This document shows, in pieces, positions 8,112 to 17,596 of a DNA stretch of 64,000 nt. Made by a program: the position numbers and the translations under genes. This stretch comes from Methanobacterium sp. BRmetb2 (GTDB lineage: Archaea > Methanobacteriota > Methanobacteria > Methanobacteriales > Methanobacteriaceae). The stretch's first letter is position 1. Every line of letters begins with the position of its first letter. The stretch covers positions 927,501 through 991,500 of the forward strand of contig CP022705.1 of the NCBI GenBank assembly GCA_003491285.1, written 5' to 3'. The notes beneath the pieces are model-generated. The model was given only the letters and a program-made list of their open reading frames with translations. It ran no database searches and was not told the DNA's origin.

Positions 8112-8681
8112 TTATCCCTCATAATTTACAGAAAGTTTTCTGGTTTCTTTATTTTCACATCTAGGACAATAAACTTCGTTTTTACCAGTTTGTTCCATGT
8201 AATGTCGACATTTGGTACACATTGCTTTTAGAACACCTAAATCATTCTGGGAAGTTTTCAAATCAATATTATCTAGACCCATAACCTTGGTTACTTGAGC
8301 CTCTACAATATCACCAATCCTAAATGCATCTGTAAGCTTAGCAACATAACCCTTCTGGGCTTGTGAAATATGTATTCCCCCGGTAAATCTTATTTGAAGC
8401 TCCCTATCATTGTTTTTAAGTTTATCTATTCTCACAAGAGCTCTTTGACCCCTAACTTCAGCTATTTGTCCTAAAACAGTCATTCCTGGCGCTAAAGTTG
8501 ATGGAGTATTTGTTTTTGGGACTACAGATATTTTTTTATTTTTAGCATCTACAGAAACAGTTCCTGTAATCAGGGCTTTTATCTTACCTTTTTCTTCATA
8601 TGTCCATTCAGATGGAACAAATTCTTCACTGACACCTAATAAGTCTCCTGGAAGTACAAAATCTCCAGATTTAGTTTTCAT
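8112..8681 (-). CDS. csl4: Exosome RNA-binding subunit Csl4
   Basis: Cap subunit of the archaeal exosome, which binds RNA above the Rrp41/Rrp42 ring and helps feed it into the core. The N-terminal domain starts KSGDFVLPGDLLG, followed by a GxV strand region and an S1 domain (PGMTVLGQIAEVRGQRALVRI ... FRIGDIVEAQVTKVMG). A C-terminal zinc ribbon with CTKCRHYM and VYCPRCEN supplies four cysteines. Length (189) is typical. A GAGGTGA site precedes the ATG. It heads a minus-strand group with dph2 and hpt downstream, separated by about 100 bases from dph2's end. Confidence 0.95.
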   Translation of the reverse strand: MKTKSGDFVLPGDLLGVSEEFVPSEWTYEEKGKIKALITGTVSVDAKNKKISVVPKTNTPSTLAPGMTVLGQIAEVRGQRALVRIDKLKNNDRELQIRFTGGIHISQAQKGYVAKLTDAFRIGDIVEAQVTKVMGLDNIDLKTSQNDLGVLKAMCTKCRHYMEQTGKNEVYCPRCENKETRKLSVNYEG

Positions 8682-8786
8682 CTATTCACCTCGACTTAAA
8701 AAAGTAATAATCATTCAATATTAGAAAATAATATTAACTTTTTGTATTATAAATAAACTTAGGAATTAAACTTTTAGATCTTACTA

Positions 8787-9806
8787 TTATATAGAGTTTA
8801 TCATGTTTTCATTCTCATCATATTTAATCTCATCCATTTCATAGTCTGACCAATCCCTTTTATCCAGAACAATTTCAAGTTCTTGAGGAGTTATCAACGG
8901 TTTTTCATACATATTAGAATCATCTATCGCAATTCTAGGACAAGCTGTTATAACAAAGGCATCCACATCCCTATAAGCCATCAACAAAGTGGGAGAAATA
9001 CTATCCATCATAATTATTTCTGCACTCTTTCCACTACTTTGAATCATTTCTTTTAACCTGCAAGCCAATTCCAATCTAAACTGCCCCTCTTTAGAAGACA
9101 CAATAATACCAAATTTATCCGAATCCCCTGCTTTGACAATTTTAGCAAACCTAACCCGGAGAATTTTATCTGAAAATTCATCAATAGATCGGACATCTCC
9201 CATGTAAGGATCAGCGATTATTACCGGTCTTCCTGTGAAAAGTTTGATTCCTAGCGGATGGAAATTACCACCCCCCACATATAAAAATGCATCCACTGGC
9301 AGATCCTTTATAGATGAAAAATTACAACCTAATACTTGTCCTTCTGAAGTTCCTACCCCTTTTTTTAGAAATACTTTCTTTCCATTATCCTCTAAAAACG
9401 TCTTCATTTCTTCTAAACGATTCAAATGTTGAGTGGTAGTAACTAAACCAATCTTATCATATCCATCTAAATCTTTTAGGGATTTTTTCATAGTATCCTC
9501 AACTTTGATCAAGGAATTGGCCTCAACAAAAAGCACTGGTATTTTATAATCTAAAGGCAGAGGAGTGTGGCCAAAATGCACAATAAGATCTACAATACCC
9601 CCCATATCTTTGTCTACAACGTCACAGGCCCCATAACAAGCATCACCAGAGATTATAACTTTAGTATTAGTTTTATTTTCTATTTCTTCTGCAATGGTAG
9701 TTGCATAAATTTTAAGACCTTCCGGAAACTGTAAAGCTACTTTTTTAGCTTTTAATTCTTTAATTTTTTCTATGATTTCTTCCATCTTAAAATCATAATT
9801 AAACAT
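8787..9806 (-). CDS. dph2: Diphthamide biosynthesis enzyme Dph2 (2-(3-amino-3-carboxypropyl)histidine synthase)
   Basis: Catalyses the first step of diphthamide formation on elongation factor 2: transfer of the 3-amino-3-carboxypropyl group of S-adenosylmethionine to the target histidine, using an unusual [4Fe-4S] radical mechanism. The three cluster cysteines are visible in the family contexts GDACYGACD, LGCNFSS and ITACPRIAIDD, one per domain of the triplicated fold. A TTG start 12 bases upstream is possible. I chose ATG at 9806 (MFNYDFKMEE) because the YDF start fits relatives as I recall them. The hpt gene lies just upstream on the same strand, about 40 bases away. Confidence 0.94.
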   Translation of the reverse strand: MFNYDFKMEEIIEKIKELKAKKVALQFPEGLKIYATTIAEEIENKTNTKVIISGDACYGACDVVDKDMGGIVDLIVHFGHTPLPLDYKIPVLFVEANSLIKVEDTMKKSLKDLDGYDKIGLVTTTQHLNRLEEMKTFLEDNGKKVFLKKGVGTSEGQVLGCNFSSIKDLPVDAFLYVGGGNFHPLGIKLFTGRPVIIADPYMGDVRSIDEFSDKILRVRFAKIVKAGDSDKFGIIVSSKEGQFRLELACRLKEMIQSSGKSAEIIMMDSISPTLLMAYRDVDAFVITACPRIAIDDSNMYEKPLITPQELEIVLDKRDWSDYEMDEIKYDENENMINSI

Positions 9807-9846
9807 GAAAATCAACAAGTCCCTTATAACGATATTTTTAGCTTAA

Positions 9847-10416
9847 TCAATCATCTACACTCTTTTCAATTACTACCTTTCCATCTACTACGTCCACTTT
9901 AATGAGTGTTTTAACTGAAAATCCAGTTTCATTTTTTACAATTTCTTTTCCTTTCCCTTTCTCGATGACGGTGATTACATCAACAATGTCCACACCCATA
10001 TTTTTTAGAGCATTTAAAACCGCTATGATGGTCCCTCCAGTACTTACCACATCATCGATAAGGATAACCCTGTCACCCTTTTTAATACCATTAATGTATA
10101 ATTCTCCTTCACTGTAACCAGTTACTTGATGCACAGCCACCTCACCTGGTAGGCCATAAGATCTTTTTCTAACCACCACAAAGGGTACCTCTGTCTTTAA
10201 AGATAGTGCAGTAGCAATATGGATTCCCATTGCTTCAACACATACAATCTTATCTACATCCAAATTTCCATATTTTGCTATTCCCTCTGCAGCCTCCCGT
10301 AAAATTTTACTTTCTACTAATGGAATTCCATCGGTTATAGGATGCACGAAATAGTTATACTCGCCCTTCTTAACAATAGGCGATTTGATCAGACTTTTTT
10401 TTAATTCTTCCAACAT
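9847..10416 (-). CDS. hpt: Hypoxanthine/guanine phosphoribosyltransferase (archaeal type)
   Basis: Purine salvage enzyme transferring ribose-5-phosphate from PRPP to hypoxanthine or guanine. The PRPP-binding signature is VILIDDVVSTGGTIIAVL. The N-terminal part (SPIVKKGEYNYFVHPITDGIP) and VVRKRSYGLPGEVAVHQVTGYSEGELY match archaeal type I phosphoribosyltransferases of the hpt/apt group. Length 189 is typical. GGTGAT lies just before the ATG. It is probably cotranscribed with dph2. An adenine preference cannot be fully excluded from sequence alone. Confidence 0.9.
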   Translation of the reverse strand: MLEELKKSLIKSPIVKKGEYNYFVHPITDGIPLVESKILREAAEGIAKYGNLDVDKIVCVEAMGIHIATALSLKTEVPFVVVRKRSYGLPGEVAVHQVTGYSEGELYINGIKKGDRVILIDDVVSTGGTIIAVLNALKNMGVDIVDVITVIEKGKGKEIVKNETGFSVKTLIKVDVVDGKVVIEKSVDD

Positions 10417-10570
10417 GTTATCACCATTTATTGTATAAAAAATAGTTATGTGAATCTTGAAATCTTATTTAACAATTAATGTTTGTTACTTCACCTACAT
10501 TAAATATTTGGGGAATTCAATTTAAAAAATAGTGATATTCACTAAAAAAAGAATTTAACTCCCAAATTCC

Positions 10571-11695
10571 TCAATTTTTTCTAGGAAAAGTCACACGAAA
10601 TGAAGTGCCCGGGCCTTTTTCCAATTGAATTTTACCATTTAACTGATTAGTTAAATTGTTTACTAACTGCAAACCTAAAGTATCTGCTTTAGTAAAATCA
10701 AAATCGTCTGGAAGCCCTTTACCATCATCTCTAAGTGTCAAAGAAAAAAAATCATCATCCAAATCAAATATGACCTCTATTTGACCCTTTTCATCTGAAA
10801 ATGCATATTTAATGGAATTAGTAACAAGTTCGTTAACAATTAACCCACAAGGAATTATAGTCTCCATATCCATGTAAACATCTGGAATATCGATTTTAAG
10901 GTCTATGACTTGTATCGAATCTTTATATGAATCAAAAAGTCTGCGGGTTAATCCTCGCACATATTCTCCGAAATTAACCATTGGCTGTTCATTTGAATAT
11001 CTGAGCTTTTCATGGGCCAAAGTAATGGCTCTAACCCTGTTCTGAATTTCTCTAAAAACATTAATTGTTCCAGTATCCTTAGAATATCTCGACTGAAGAT
11101 TAATCAGGCTTGAAATTAAATCTAAATTATCCTTAACTATTTTTGAAGTTTGTTTCTGTGGAATAGGTGACGCATATTCCTCTTTTTCAAGTTCAACTTT
11201 TGTTTTTAGGGATTCTACTTCGCATTCTTCAGTTTTTGATTGAAGAATACTATCTTCTACCCTTTGTGAGTCTTCAACTATACTCAAAACTAGTTTTTCA
11301 TTGCCAACTTTTATTATTTTTTCTTTAACATTTAACTGCAAATTAGGATCATCATCTACAAAATTATCAATTATAAACTCGATTTTACCATCAGTATGTA
11401 ATTTTGATATGCGTCGTTCATGGATTTCTGGGTTTAATCTAACATCCATAGAATAGAAATTATATTTTGAAATTTCTTCTTCTGCAATACTGGTTAATTC
11501 AAGCGCTTTTTTATTAGCATACCAAATATTACCCTCTATATCATGGACAAATAGAGATACTTGCAAATTATCTAAAATAGCAGATCTCAAGCTAAGATTT
11601 CCATTCAAATTCTGCTGTTCGATTTCTAATTTAGCCAGAGAAATTGTTCTCTTAACAATTTGACTTAAATAAGTATTATTTGAGGTATTATCCAT
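10571..11695 (-). CDS. HisKA_2-type sensor kinase lacking its phosphoacceptor histidines
   Basis: Soluble sensor protein: a PAS domain (about residues 36-140, DNLQVSLFVHDIEGNIWYANKKAL), a charged linker, a HisKA_2-like dimerisation helix and a HATPase_c domain. The ATPase motifs look intact: N box NELVTNSIKYAF, G1 DDGKGLPDDF and G2 TLGLQLVNNL. The H box, which reads IHHRVKNNLQII in the other two kinases of this window, reads TSKIVKDNLDLI here, with HHR replaced by SKI (residues 184-186, bases 11138-11146). So it probably cannot autophosphorylate in the normal way. No response regulator is adjacent. AGGGGGT precedes the ATG. Scaffold, heterodimer partner or phosphatase are possible roles (inference). 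Confidence 0.85.
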   Translation of the reverse strand: MDNTSNNTYLSQIVKRTISLAKLEIEQQNLNGNLSLRSAILDNLQVSLFVHDIEGNIWYANKKALELTSIAEEEISKYNFYSMDVRLNPEIHERRISKLHTDGKIEFIIDNFVDDDPNLQLNVKEKIIKVGNEKLVLSIVEDSQRVEDSILQSKTEECEVESLKTKVELEKEEYASPIPQKQTSKIVKDNLDLISSLINLQSRYSKDTGTINVFREIQNRVRAITLAHEKLRYSNEQPMVNFGEYVRGLTRRLFDSYKDSIQVIDLKIDIPDVYMDMETIIPCGLIVNELVTNSIKYAFSDEKGQIEVIFDLDDDFFSLTLRDDGKGLPDDFDFTKADTLGLQLVNNLTNQLNGKIQLEKGPGTSFRVTFPRKN

Positions 11696-12198
11696 TAAAC
11701 GACCCCCTTAAAAACTGTTAATCCAATAATTATTTTATCTGAACTGATGATTAATTATCTTTATAATGAAAGTATTCTTGTCATTAATAGATATTATTTA
11801 AAGTGTTATATAACCCCTAATACAATAAGTTTTAGAAAGATTTACATCTAACTCTATTAACTCCCCTTTTTTAGATAAGAAATTAAAATTAAAATCTGTC
11901 ATATGATTATTATAATTCTTTTAAATCGTTATAATCACGCTTTTATTTATAAATTCCATATAAACTTTTAAAAAAAAATAATCAGATTCAAAGAGAGTAA
12001 AAAGTGACTTAAAAATTCTTATTTAAACCAAAGGTATGTTAAAAGAAGAATAATTGATTTATAATAATATGGAGAAATTACTTATAAAATCGATCCATAA
12101 ATTAATTAAAGTAAAGTAAAATTATATAATGTTATTAAAAGTTCATATAAAACTAATTTTTATAAAATTTATTGCATTCAAGTATAACGAGGGTGACC
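11696..12198. other. AT-rich intergenic region before SRP54
   Basis: About 500 bases between two divergent genes with no ORF or RNA structure I can support. It presumably holds both promoters; several TATA-like stretches are present but none is distinctive enough to name. Confidence 0.5.
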
Positions 12199-13527
12199 AT
12201 GTTAGGTAATCTCGGAAAAAATTTAACCAAAACAATGAAAAAATTGGCTGGAATGTCCATTATTGATGAAGAAGTGGTAAAAGAAGCCATAAAAGACATC
12301 CAAAGGGCTTTAATCCAAGCTGATGTTAATATTAATTTAGTATTCAATCTTTCTAAATCCATAGAAGAACGTGCGCTTAAAGAAGAACCCCCTAAGGGAA
12401 TAACACCTAAAGAACATATAATAACCATTGTTTATGAAGAACTGGTTAAACTTTTGGGTGAAAAACCAGTTGAAGTCGAAATTGACAGAAAACCATATAA
12501 AATATTGTTCCTAGGACTTCAAGGTAGTGGTAAAACCACCACCATTGCAAAACTCACCAAGTACCTCCAGAAAAAAGGCTTCAACCCGGCAATCATATGT
12601 ACCGACACATGGAGACCAGCTGCATACGAACAGCTTAAACAACTCACTGAAGATATGAATGTTCCCCTATATGGAGATCCTGAAAACAAAGATGCTCTTG
12701 AACTGGCCCGTGCCGGATTGGAAGAATTTAAAAAACAAAGCGTTGTAATTATAGATACTGCTGGACGTCATAAAGATGAAAAAGATCTTATTGATGAAAT
12801 GGAACAACTTTCAAAAGTAGTGGATCCTGAAGAAGCAATACTGGTCATTGATGGAACTATTGGACAGCAAGCCAGAGAACAGGCCCAGGCATTTAGTAAA
12901 GCTACTGAAGTTGGATCTATAATTGTAACTAAACTTGATGGTTCTGCCAAAGGTGGTGGAGCGTTATCTGCAGTTTCAGAAATTGGTGCACCTATCAAAT
13001 TCATAGGTACTGGAGAAAGAGTTGATGATTTCGAAGCATTCGACCCTGAACGATTCATCTCTCGACTCTTAGGAATGGGAGATATTAAAAGCCTTATTGA
13101 AAAGGCAGAAGAGATCGCAGATGAAGATGTAAGCATGGAAACTATGGATGCCATTTTAAGTGGTAAATTCACCCTTAAAGATATGCGTTCCCAGTTTGAC
13201 ATGATGGGAAAAATGGGACCCATGCAACAGGTAATGAATATGATACCTGGTGGAGGAAAACTTCCTAAAAATGCTTCGCAAATGACTGAAGAAAAAATAG
13301 ACAAATACAAGGTATTAATGAACTCCATGACTGAATACGAGCTTCAACACCCTGAAGTGATTAAACAGTCCCGGGTTAAGAGAATAGCCAGAGGTTCAGG
13401 TATGCGAAATGAGGATGTTAAAGAGCTTCTTAAATATTATAATGTAACAAAAAAAGCCATGAAAGGTTTTGGAAGAAGAAAAATGGGCGGTCCGTTGGGA
13501 CAAATGATGAGACAGTTCATGAAATAA
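12199..13527 (+). CDS. srp54: Signal recognition particle protein SRP54
   Basis: GTPase of the signal recognition particle; binds 7S RNA and the signal peptide, and docks to FtsY at the membrane. N domain helices (NLGKNLTKTMKKLAGMSII) are followed by the G domain with GLQGSGKTTT (P loop), DTWRPAAYEQL, DTAGRH and TKLDGSAKGGGAL. The methionine-rich M domain follows (FDMMGKMGPMQQVMNMIPGG ... SGMRNEDVKELL). I chose ATG at 12199 (MLGNLGKN) with GAGGGTGA just upstream; the longer frame from 12172 has no family support. Full length at 442 residues. The 7S RNA gene itself is not in the window as far as I can see. Confidence 0.97.
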   Translation: MLGNLGKNLTKTMKKLAGMSIIDEEVVKEAIKDIQRALIQADVNINLVFNLSKSIEERALKEEPPKGITPKEHIITIVYEELVKLLGEKPVEVEIDRKPYKILFLGLQGSGKTTTIAKLTKYLQKKGFNPAIICTDTWRPAAYEQLKQLTEDMNVPLYGDPENKDALELARAGLEEFKKQSVVIIDTAGRHKDEKDLIDEMEQLSKVVDPEEAILVIDGTIGQQAREQAQAFSKATEVGSIIVTKLDGSAKGGGALSAVSEIGAPIKFIGTGERVDDFEAFDPERFISRLLGMGDIKSLIEKAEEIADEDVSMETMDAILSGKFTLKDMRSQFDMMGKMGPMQQVMNMIPGGGKLPKNASQMTEEKIDKYKVLMNSMTEYELQHPEVIKQSRVKRIARGSGMRNEDVKELLKYYNVTKKAMKGFGRRKMGGPLGQMMRQFMK

Positions 13528-13798
13528 ACAAAACTTGGATTCTATTGTAAAATGGATATATGGATACATATAATTTGATGATAAGGTGAATGTAGAAGTT
13601 ATTTATATTATCTCAAAGACAATAAGCAACCTGAATTTTAGAATTTTTATACTTTTTTTGCTATTACTAAAAAATTTAAGTATAATTTTTTAAATCCATG
13701 CTTTATTCAAAACTTTTAACCAATGATGTGCAGAATAAAACTCTTCTAACCATTTAATACTGCCGGGTTGTTAATATTAATTTATAGGTGATGTGGAA

Positions 13799-15025
13799 AT
13801 GGATTCCCAAATTAAAGATAAAGCCTTACAAATAATGAAAATTACTGATGGGGAAATATGCAATAATTGTTTAGGTAGGAACTTCTCTAAATTAATAGAA
13901 GGCGTAGACAACAAACAAAGAGGCCAATATATAAAGAAAATTCTCGCTGAAGAGGGTTATAATAATTTAAACTCGGATTCGTGCTATATATGTCAAGATA
14001 TAATTAAAGAAATCACTCCTGAATTGATAGAAAGGGTTATAAAAAAAATCGACAGTGTTGGTGTCGAATTTTCAACATTTTTAGTTGGAACTCGGGTTTC
14101 TAAAGAACTAATTCAAAAAGAAGAGAATTTACATGAAAAATTGGGTTTAGATGTTGAAAATATAAAAAAAGAACTAAACCGAGAAATAGGTAAAAAACTT
14201 TCACTTAAGACTGGAAAAGAAGTTGAATTTGACACTCCTGAGATAATAATATTGGTAGACTTTTTAAATGATAATATAGAAATTCAAATCAACCCTTTAT
14301 TTATAGAAGGTCGTTATAGGAAGCTTATACGAGGAATACCTCAAACAAAATGGCCTTGTAGAAAATGTAAAGGAAAGGGCTGTGGTTACTGCAACTATAC
14401 TGGTAAAATGTACGCAGAATCTGTAGAAGAATTAATAGAACCAGAAGCATTGAAAATGACTAAGGGAAATATTTCTAAATTTCACGGCGCCGGAAGAGAA
14501 GATATAGATGTTAAAATGCTTGGAAATGGTCGTCCATTTGTGCTTGAAATTAAAGAGCCCTTAAAAAGAAAAATTGACTTGGAAGATTTAGAAAAAAAGA
14601 TAAATAAGAGTGCCCATGGAAAAGTGGAAGTCCTGGATTTAAAATTTGTTGAAAAAGATCGGCGCAGCGTCATTAAATCTTCCTCCAAAGATACTTACAA
14701 AGTTTATTTAGCTCGGGTGACTTTAGATGAAGAAGTTGCACCAGAAAAATTAAAAATATTAAAATCTTTAAAAATTATACATCAAAGAACACCAATACGT
14801 GTGTCACATAGAAGAGCAGATAAAATAAGAATCCGGAGTATAAAACATATAGAAGTAAAAATGGTTAATCCAAAGGAATTAGAACTTGTTATTGAATGTG
14901 AAGGCGGTTTGTACATAAAAGAACTTATATCTGGAGATGAGGATCGAACCAAACCAAGTGTTTCCCAACTACTTGAGAAACATGCCAAGTGCAAGAAATT
15001 GAATGTGCTTGATGTTAACATTTAA
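13799..15025 (+). CDS. pus10: tRNA pseudouridine synthase Pus10
   Basis: Archaeal Pus10 makes pseudouridine 54/55 in the T loop of tRNAs. The N-terminal zinc-binding part has ICNNC and SCYIC; a THUMP-like region follows, with a further cysteine-rich segment CRKCKGKGCGYCNYTGKMY. The catalytic domain contains HGAGREDIDVKMLGNGRPF, which supplies the catalytic aspartate, and RVSHRRADKIRIR near the C-terminus. I chose ATG at 13799, with GGTGAT six bases upstream, over the GTG at 13793. It opens the pus10-rpl21e-rpoF-DUF655-ksgA series, a gene order I know from other methanogens. Confidence 0.95.
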   Translation: MDSQIKDKALQIMKITDGEICNNCLGRNFSKLIEGVDNKQRGQYIKKILAEEGYNNLNSDSCYICQDIIKEITPELIERVIKKIDSVGVEFSTFLVGTRVSKELIQKEENLHEKLGLDVENIKKELNREIGKKLSLKTGKEVEFDTPEIIILVDFLNDNIEIQINPLFIEGRYRKLIRGIPQTKWPCRKCKGKGCGYCNYTGKMYAESVEELIEPEALKMTKGNISKFHGAGREDIDVKMLGNGRPFVLEIKEPLKRKIDLEDLEKKINKSAHGKVEVLDLKFVEKDRRSVIKSSSKDTYKVYLARVTLDEEVAPEKLKILKSLKIIHQRTPIRVSHRRADKIRIRSIKHIEVKMVNPKELELVIECEGGLYIKELISGDEDRTKPSVSQLLEKHAKCKKLNVLDVNI

Positions 15026-15284
15026 GTTAATGCTAAAATATATTAATAACAACACCTAAAAATCAAACTTTAACTGTATAAAATAACTAGTAACAATAAT
15101 ATTATAGACTTCTAAAAGCTTATTATACCCATTTAATCAAGATTTTAAGTTTAATACTGAAATCATTTAATCCATACATTTGGATTATAAAAGAGGACAT
15201 TAGGCTATTTTTGAAGTTAAAATTTATAGATAAAATCATTTTTTATCAACTTCTAAGATGAGGTTGATTCGTGGAGGTTTAATA

Positions 15285-15575
15285 ATGAGAAGATCAAGAG
15301 GTTCAAGAAGTAAAACCCGATATAAACTTAAAAAAAGTGTGAGAGAGACACGTACAAACCCTATAACTAAAAAAATACAGAAATTTGATGAAAATGATAT
15401 TGTTCACATCATAATCGACCCTAGTATCCAAAAAGGACAACCACACCCCAGATTCCATGGTAAAACTGGCAAAGTAGTGGATGAAAGAGGTAGAGCTTAC
15501 ATTATAGAGATTAATGATGGGAATAAGGCCAAAAAATTAATCATAAGACCTGAACATCTTAAAATTCAAGAGTGA
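15285..15575 (+). CDS. rpl21e: 50S ribosomal protein L21e
   Basis: Large-subunit protein shared by archaea and eukaryotes. MRRSRGSRSKTRYKLKKSVRE is the typical N-terminus, followed by YDEND-type FDENDIVHIIIDPSIQKGQPHPRFHGKTG and a KxLIIRPEHLK tail. The start at ATG 15285 has GGAGG eight bases upstream; the longer frame from 15258 is not needed. Length 96 is normal. rpoF follows after four bases. Confidence 0.97.
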   Translation: MRRSRGSRSKTRYKLKKSVRETRTNPITKKIQKFDENDIVHIIIDPSIQKGQPHPRFHGKTGKVVDERGRAYIIEINDGNKAKKLIIRPEHLKIQE

Positions 15576-15579
15576 TTTC

Positions 15580-15912
15580 ATGATCGGAAAAAAAGTAGTG
15601 GAAACTGACCCTATCACAATTTCCGAAGTTAAAAATATGCTCGAAGAATTTTCAGAATCACATGAACTCACCTACGAGCAAAATTTAACCATGGATCACG
15701 TTAGTAAATTTTCAAAATTGGATACAGAGCCGGCAGAGAAATTAGTGGAAGAACTTCTGGAGATAGTGAAGAAAAAATATGCAGTTCGAATAACTGACAT
15801 TATGCCAGAAGATCTAGCAGATTTGAGACTAATATTTGCAAAAGAAAGGGTCCCTATAAAAAAAGAAGATTTAGAAAAAATTTTAGAAATTGTTAAAAAA
15901 TACCAAGAATAG
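15580..15912 (+). CDS. rpoF: DNA-directed RNA polymerase subunit F (Rpo4)
   Basis: Stalk subunit of archaeal RNA polymerase that pairs with subunit E (Rpo7) and contacts emerging RNA; equivalent to eukaryotic RPB4. Family features are IGKKVVETDPITISEVKNML at the start, the helical LTYEQNLTMDHVSKFSKL and the end DIMPEDLADLRLIFAKER. Length 110 is typical. It begins four bases after rpl21e, so the two are almost certainly cotranscribed and translationally coupled. Confidence 0.96.
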   Translation: MIGKKVVETDPITISEVKNMLEEFSESHELTYEQNLTMDHVSKFSKLDTEPAEKLVEELLEIVKKKYAVRITDIMPEDLADLRLIFAKERVPIKKEDLEKILEIVKKYQE

Positions 15913-15956
15913 GTATATTTCGACTACCTAATTGGTAAAATCACAGATGTGATTGA

Positions 15957-16535
15957 ATGGAAGAATATGCAATTATTCTTGATTACCTTCCTCTAGGTTA
16001 TGTTAAGGAAGGTTTACCCTCCTTTAAAAGAAAACCAGTAGCGCAAGCTATCGGTAAGGAGGAGTTCACCCTTCTTGAACTTATCCCCAAAGAGAATGTT
16101 GATCTGGATATACACGAAAAGGTTTACATTGGATCTGGGAAAAGGGATAAAATCGCCAGGGTGAACCGAAGACTTAAATACGATGATTTAACCGCCACCG
16201 CTAGAGTGGAATTAAATTACGTTGTAGAAGAAATAATAAAGGCTAACGAAGATAAATTCATAGAATTCTTTAATGAATCCGGACCTATAAGTACACGATT
16301 ACATCAACTTGAGCTTTTACCCGGAATCGGGAAAAAGCACATGTGGGATATTCTCAATGCCCGTAAAGAGAAAAAATTCGATAGTTTTGAAGATATTAAG
16401 GATCGAGTACCAATGCTTGCCGATCCAGTGAAACTCATGGTAAAAAGAATACTATTAGAACTGGAAGCCACCCCTGAGAAAAAAGGTAAAAGGAAGTATA
16501 TACTCTTTACAAGACCTCCCAAACCACGAAGATAA
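15957..16535 (+). CDS. DUF655 family RNA/DNA-binding protein
   Basis: Conserved archaeal DUF655 protein. It has an N-terminal beta domain (YAIILDYLPLGYVKEG, then EFTLLELIPKENVDL) and a helix-hairpin-helix region (LELLPGIGKKHMWDILNARKE) that suggests nucleic acid binding. The basic C-terminus ends in RPPKPRR. Its constant position between rpoF and ksgA in archaea suggests a role in translation or rRNA processing, but no activity is established as far as I know. The ATG at 15957 lies 44 bases after rpoF. Length 192 fits the family. Confidence 0.92.
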   Translation: MEEYAIILDYLPLGYVKEGLPSFKRKPVAQAIGKEEFTLLELIPKENVDLDIHEKVYIGSGKRDKIARVNRRLKYDDLTATARVELNYVVEEIIKANEDKFIEFFNESGPISTRLHQLELLPGIGKKHMWDILNARKEKKFDSFEDIKDRVPMLADPVKLMVKRILLELEATPEKKGKRKYILFTRPPKPRR

Positions 16536-16585
16536 CTTGTTTTTTATTTATTAAATTTTATATTATTTTTTAGGAGTAAAATGGA

Positions 16586-17452
16586 ATGTCCCTACTCGGT
16601 AAAGAACCAGGGGCAATTTCTCTGGCCCAAGAAACAAAAAATATTTTGAAATCTCATGGAATCCATTTGAACCGCCGTTTAGGCCAAAATTATCTTATTG
16701 ATGATTTTAAAAGGGAAAAAATACTTAATTTTGCTAATTTAAGTTCAGAAGATGCTGTTTTGGAAGTGGGTCCCGGTATTGGTACTTTAACTCTCCCCTT
16801 GGCTCGTCGTGTAGGAAAAGTAGTGGCCATTGAACATGACACCCAAATCCATAATATTTTGGAAGAGAGATTAGAGGAAGAAGGATTAAAAAATGTGGAA
16901 TTGATCAATGAAGACGCTCTTTCTGTTGATTTTCCTTATTTTAATAAGATTGTATCTAACCTGCCCTATCAAATCTCATCCCCTATCACCTTTAAGTTCC
17001 TAGAATATGATTTTGATCTGGCAGTTTTAATGTATCAAAAAGAGTTTGCCCAGCGCATGAATGCCCCTGTGGGAAGCAAACACTATTCTCGCCTGTCAGT
17101 AATGCTACACTTTAAGGTTCAAGTGGAAATAATGGATCATGTGCCTCCTCAAGCTTTTATTCCTCATCCTAAAGTGGAATCATCAGTTGTAAAGTTGGTT
17201 CCCCTTAGAGATGTTGAAGTTGACGATTTTTTTGCCTCGGTTTGCCGGGCTCTTTTTCAGCACCGGCGCAAAAAAGCCAGGAAAGCTTTGAGGGAATCTT
17301 TTCACGAGATCGGAGAAGTGGAGAAGGATGAGGTAAAAGAGATTTTAAATGAATTAAGTGATAATTTAGGAAATGAGAGAGTGTTTAAATTAACACCTGA
17401 ACAGATTTTAGATATTTCTAATTTTTTAAAAACTAGTTTAGATTTAAAATGA
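16586..17452 (+). CDS. ksgA: 16S rRNA dimethyladenosine transferase KsgA/Dim1
   Basis: Dimethylates two adjacent adenosines in the 3'-terminal hairpin of 16S rRNA during late small-subunit assembly, using S-adenosylmethionine. Motifs: GQNYLIDDFKREKIL at the N-terminus, VLEVGPGIGTLTLPLA (SAM binding) and SNLPYQISSPITFK (catalytic NLPY). The C-terminal helical domain contains CRALFQHRRKKARKAL. Length 288 is a little long because of about 25 N-terminal residues (SLLGKEPGAISLAQETKNIL) common in archaeal homologues. It ends the translation gene series; the block after it is accessory. Confidence 0.96.
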   Translation: MSLLGKEPGAISLAQETKNILKSHGIHLNRRLGQNYLIDDFKREKILNFANLSSEDAVLEVGPGIGTLTLPLARRVGKVVAIEHDTQIHNILEERLEEEGLKNVELINEDALSVDFPYFNKIVSNLPYQISSPITFKFLEYDFDLAVLMYQKEFAQRMNAPVGSKHYSRLSVMLHFKVQVEIMDHVPPQAFIPHPKVESSVVKLVPLRDVEVDDFFASVCRALFQHRRKKARKALRESFHEIGEVEKDEVKEILNELSDNLGNERVFKLTPEQILDISNFLKTSLDLK

Positions 17453-17542
17453 TTTAAAGAAATTTATTAAGAGTATTTATTTTATGTTCTTTTTTCAATT
17501 TTCAAACTTTTAAAAGAGTAACAAACCCAAAATTTAAATATG

Positions 17543-17582
17543 ATGTAAACTATTTTTTACATATGTAACATATTTTTTACAT
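17543..17582. promoter_or_regulatory. Tandem palindromic operator
   Basis: Two directly adjacent 20-base units, 17543-17562 and 17563-17582, each of the form ATGTAA-N8-TTACAT. A TATA-like TTTAAATA lies about 25 bases upstream of the second unit's start, so the sites cover the expected transcription start. The second unit runs into the GGAGGTGA ribosome binding site of the membrane protein gene. The XRE-type regulator at 18087 is the obvious candidate binder (inference). Confidence 0.7.
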
Positions 17583-17596
17583 GGAGGTGAAATTAT

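Noticed and set aside
12768..13328. Long antisense ORF of 186 codons inside srp54
   Set aside because: A complementary shadow of a firmly identified gene; composition is not protein-like.
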